DNA from: Morinoia aosen
Taxonomy: Eukaryota; Arthropoda; Malacostraca; Amphipoda; Talitridae
Reading direction: 5' to 3'
NCBI GenBank assembly: GCA_030386875.1
Contig: CM059560.1
Location: forward strand, 47,658,757-47,722,756
DNA length: 64,000 nucleotides
The position numbers were made by a program, and so were the translations under genes. Below, piece by piece: positions 60,001 to 64,000 of the stretch. Position 1 is the first letter of the stretch, and every line of letters starts with the position of its first letter. The notes under the pieces are model-generated. The model was not told the DNA's origin. It did not search any database and was given only the letters and a program-made list of their open reading frames with translations.

Positions 60001-61980
60001 GACTGCATATAATCAAGTACTCATCACGACAGCCACAGCAGTAAGTTCTGCAACAAAAGCATTAATGGTTGCCACAAGTTTGGGGCCATATGGCGGGCAT
60101 AGTCAGTTTCCGACAGGGAGTACTTGACCTCAAAGCGCCGTCATCATGACATCACTCAGTGAGTCATTCAAACGCCTCCATCGCCGTAATTTACCTTGCA
60201 CAGCTGTGATGCATCTTCTAATATAAATACATTGGTACAACATGCCTTCAAGCGTGTAGAGGCATTCATGAATGATAATTCTTTTTATCACTTAAAACAG
60301 TAAACTATTTCGCAAGATGTCACAGCCGCATAAATAAACAACGAAGCCAATATCCAGTCAGGTTCAAAGAATGCATGTAGTTATAATCAGAAATTGGTGG
60401 CCTAGTTGTATCAAATGCTCCGCACTAGTCTTGATCAAGCCTATGAGAAATTTTACACACAACAAAGAAAGATGCTCAGTACAGTTATGTAGAAATTTCT
60501 TTTCACGAATTTCTAAATACGTTTAAGCAAATCAAACGAAATAATGATCTTAAACACGGAACAAACTTTTTTAGCCAATTGATGGAGATGACGTACTCAC
60601 TCTAATGAGAGTAGGATTTTTCAATCAAAATAAGTTAATAGTAAAACAATGGATTGACACTGTAGTCCAATTTAAAAGCAACAGCATCACTCAACAAATC
60701 CTGATAATGCTAACAATTTTTACAAAGTTTCGTACTGAAAATATAAGTGTAAAGGCGGCTGGTCACACTCATTTATCAAACCATCAAATTTGGGTGGTAA
60801 TGACCAGTTCCATTCCCAATTTGTTAATGAACCATTCAAGCAGAGCATTTTCCAAGTTGTTCTGTGCTGAAAATTAATGATTGTTTAGTATTCTTGCAAT
60901 TGCAGGCAGAATTTTTCTAAAATATTATAATTTGAACTAGAGCCCTTTATACTAGTATTGCCACATTCATGCAACACCATCAAATTAAGTATATCAATAA
61001 AAACTGGAGTTTGAGTTTAGAACATGAATCTCAGGACGAAAGCCAGCGCCCGAGTTTGGACAGGCTACCGCGGTTGGGGCACGACAGGCGGACAACAACA
61101 TGCCTGGCAGAGGAGGCACCGAGGTACAAACCGCATTTTAAATCAGGTGACCGGCCCACACAAACTCCTGCCCACGCGGGGGCCTTCCGATGATTAACGC
61201 ATATCGCATATCGCAATGCACACGCAGGTAATTTTATGAACCTTAGGTTAGTTCAAGCAGAGGCGTTCGGGGTAATCTCAATTTACAGTGTTGAAGGCAT
61301 TAGTTCTACGTGCTCAATATTTGAGATTTATTTTATTATTATTTGATAAGTATGTATACGATTTCGCTACATAGGGCAAGAAAATAAAACCAGTGCACGG
61401 ATGCTAAGAAATAAAATAAAAATTAGAAGATCCATGAAAACCAGAGTTGAATGGTTCTCTATCCCGAGTGAACATCTAAAGATTTTACCAACGTGTCCCT
61501 TTTTCAATTTGGGACATCAACTTAGTGTGTAACCTTCATGTTGCATGTGTTGTCTTCAATGTTCCGAAGGTAGACTGATCAGCTGGCGCTTAGATTAATT
61601 AACATGAGCTAATTGTGAGCAATTTGCAGCCGCGGGCTTCCAACTAAATTCCTCACTGAGGAAGAAATTAAAAATATAATCAGAGGTACATGGCAAAAGC
61701 CCTGAAGTTCAATATAATTATGAAAGATTTTTGGGGATTGGGAGAAAATTCAGATCCGCAAATTTATGAATACGACCGCGTATCTTTTGAGAAGGAGTGA
61801 ACAAGTACGGCAGGGTGACACCGTGAGAACAGCATTACGCGCCACAACACATAACGGTAAGAAGAGAAGTGCGGGCGCGCAGCACAGCTAAGAGATTAAT
61901 GAAAAACGATCATAGTTCACTAGAGGGCGAGGGCAATATGTTAGTTGTAAGGGCGTGTCTCAGAACTGCAAGGTACCCCA
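54091..61980. other. No gene recognised
   Basis: Spacer. The longest unclaimed frames (54429-54776 minus; 58136-58471 minus; 60605-60877 plus) have no known domain. A short word, TGCTTAAAC, repeats three times at 56422-56459. A GC-rich patch lies at 61030-61190. Confidence 0.5.
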
Positions 61981-61987
61981 CACTCCA

Positions 61988-62036
61988 TATAAGGCCGGGA
62001 CCAACCTCGCCCGCCACACCTGCAGTCTATCAGCCG
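61988..62036 (+). promoter_or_regulatory. Candidate core promoter (TATA plus initiator-like)
   Basis: TATAAGG at 61988 is followed by GC-rich DNA and by GCAGTC (A at 62024) and ATCAGCC (A at 62032) as possible initiators. The spacing of 36-44 bases is longer than the usual 30. No convincing coding exon follows; the first ATGs downstream open only a few codons. Confidence 0.25.
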
Positions 62037-64000
62037 TAGTACCACGGCTCTCTCTCGAGCCACAGACCCAGGTGCCAATACAAGTTGGAGGCGCGAGACG
62101 ACCACATTAATAGCCAGCTTGCTCCGATCTATTATGGATACGCGGAACTAACCCCTCGTAAACTTGTGGGTAGAACCGTCGAAAAAAGTGGACTTCATTG
62201 GAAGTCGCATGTACAAGTAGCTTTATGCAATATGCAATATGTAATGTGTACGCAATAATGTCTATAGATTTGTATGTCATTTAATTAAGTCAGCTGAGTG
62301 TTAGCGCAATATTATGGCTTGCGTTCTGCCTGCCTGTAATAGGTTATTGGTAAGAAATATGTCACTTTTAAAGGTTAAATTCCGCGGTGACTCCTTATTT
62401 TGGTAAAAATAAGTGCTCAGAAATTTAACAAACCTTGGTCGAATTTTAAAAACTCTTGAAGTTGAAATTGAAAATTAAAGAAAAATCGAAGAATTAGTAG
62501 TCGAAATTAGACTTGGAATATTATGAACTAGGATAACAGAAAATAATATTACCTTGAGATAAATCTGCACTGCAAACATAAATGAAGCATAATGAATTAC
62601 TATTGCATTTCGAGTGGCACTTAGCGGCTGTCATCGTTAAGAAATATGAAGAACCAACAATAATGTATATTCCTTGCACTGTACTCTAACTTTGAAGTAG
62701 TTCACAAAAACTAACGGCACAGCAAAGGCGCTTATAGAACCGAAGAATTCAACAGTGTTGTCACTTCGATTTAAACTGAGCAACAATTGTGTTCGATAAA
62801 CGAGCGCGTTCAGAAGACACCGAAAAAATCGCGCGGATATCAAAGCCGCTACACGAGAGCAGAACGAGAGCCCGTCGCCGGCAACAGGTGTCTCTGTTGG
62901 ACGCTTTTATGGACGTGGCGATTGACGAGGACATCGACTCGGCCGAGATAAGAACCCCCCGAGAACAATGCAACCTAAACGGCTTGTTGGGCTACGCCTA
63001 TACTGCGTCACGGCAAGAACAATCGCCGACCCTAAGTACTAGTACCTTGCTTTATGAAAAGTGTACGTAGGTATAGCTCATGCTACCCATGCCAACGGTA
63101 TACGATCTGTAACAAAGCATTTAAGGCTACGAGGTGGTAAGCAAGTTACTTGAATGAATTCAAGATGTAGCATTACACGCAAACAAGAACTTAGACACAA
63201 AAGGCAAGACTTCGTGCTAACGTCTTCACCTAGAAGCTTCCTTAAAGTATGGCTAGCACGACTTCATGGAACCAAGCTTAATAGTGAGTACAAAAGTTAA
63301 TAGTTACACAATTTGCAGCATATAATCTCTAAAATGAGTATTTTTTCAGCGTTACCACATGTGGCGACGAAGAAGTAAATTTCATCACGATGGAAGTTGT
63401 ATGAATGAAACACGGTGAGCACTGAACAAAAATAAACATAATAACTCACAATACATCCACCCAGAATACTCACAGTGAGCATCACAGTTGTCGATCTGTC
63501 GACAGCATCGCATGGGAACTCAAACTAAAACAATTAAGATACACGGACCATTTGTCATTCCTAAGTGAAAACGTATCGTTGTCGCGGTTCTTAATTTTGA
63601 CTTCAGGTTAAGAAACAGTGCACTCGTGTCCGTGATAAACAAGGATTATTTGATCGTTAGTTTTGCCGGCGTTGTTTGATAGATTGCGACTACATTTTTG
63701 TGATTACTCGTTAGCTTCATTTTTACTGTTATATTTACTTTGAATTTTGACTTTGAATGTGCTAGAATAAATTGTGATGCTAGATTTCTTACGATTATAG
63801 GAACTAAGAAATTATTTGCATTTGTTTGCTCATATATTTTCATTTATTTGCAGAACTAACCTCGTATTATATTCAACCTGTAGCCTTTCTATGTAATGTA
63901 CATCACTGTAACGTTTCCTCTGTAATGTCCTCCAGTAGTAGAAAAGATTGTGAAATGAAGACTGATTGTTGCCCTGAATGTGCTCTTGTTGATTTTAAGT
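62037..64000. other. No gene recognised
   Basis: A GC-rich open stretch at about 62800-63000 is free of stops on both strands but lacks a domain and an early ATG. The rest is AT-rich spacer to the window end. Confidence 0.5.

Noticed and set aside
62789-63070. 93-codon plus-strand frame
   Set aside because: It starts at GTG, lacks an early ATG, and the opposite strand is equally open, which points to GC-rich composition.

Overview
This window looks like intergenic or intronic DNA from an arthropod, most likely an insect with a large genome. The support is indirect: a Ty3/gypsy LTR retrotransposon, two decayed mariner/Tc1 transposase copies, a small PIF/Harbinger-like element with a MADF fragment, several minisatellites, AT-rich spacer broken by short CpG-rich patches, and no prokaryotic gene organisation. 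Outside the transposable elements I recognise no complete host gene.

Positions 1-10559 hold one nearly full-length, young Ty3/gypsy element. The two LTRs differ at only 3 of 1072 compared positions. The internal region encodes Gag with a CCHC knuckle, a retropepsin-like protease, and Pol (reverse transcriptase, RNase H, HHCC/DDE integrase with a GPY-type module). These lie in three different frames. A canonical A AAA AAC slippery heptamer, correctly phased at 2434-2440, joins gag to pro. No canonical heptamer joins pro to pol; instead the pro stop is followed 2 bases later by an in-frame pol ATG. Between pol and the 3' LTR lies an unusual 3.35 kb region with no recognisable env. It contains a splice-acceptor-like site just after pol, two small ORFs, a cDNA-like AATAAA plus A14 junction, and an arginine-rich ORF that ends at the LTR boundary.

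From 10560 to 64000 the DNA is mostly non-coding. The recognisable items are: a decayed Tc1/mariner transposase (about 14830-15434); a 33/41-bp minisatellite (19640-20023) with a stray unit 3 kb away; a perfect 19-bp hairpin (29615-29665); a 56-bp minisatellite (30017-30302); a 62-bp minisatellite nearly free of stop codons in six frames (30949-31320); a 648-bp TIR element with TTA target duplication (33976-34623); an internally deleted mariner (35924-about 36785); and short tandem duplications near 50.8, 52.0 and 54.0 kb. A few CpG-rich patches next to consensus splice donors or a TATA box (20.2, 28.4 and 62.0 kb) are weak candidates for first exons.

The best candidate for something undescribed is the retrotransposon's expression layout: three-frame gag/pro/pol plus the long 3' region with a possible spliced transcript and an arginine-rich accessory ORF.
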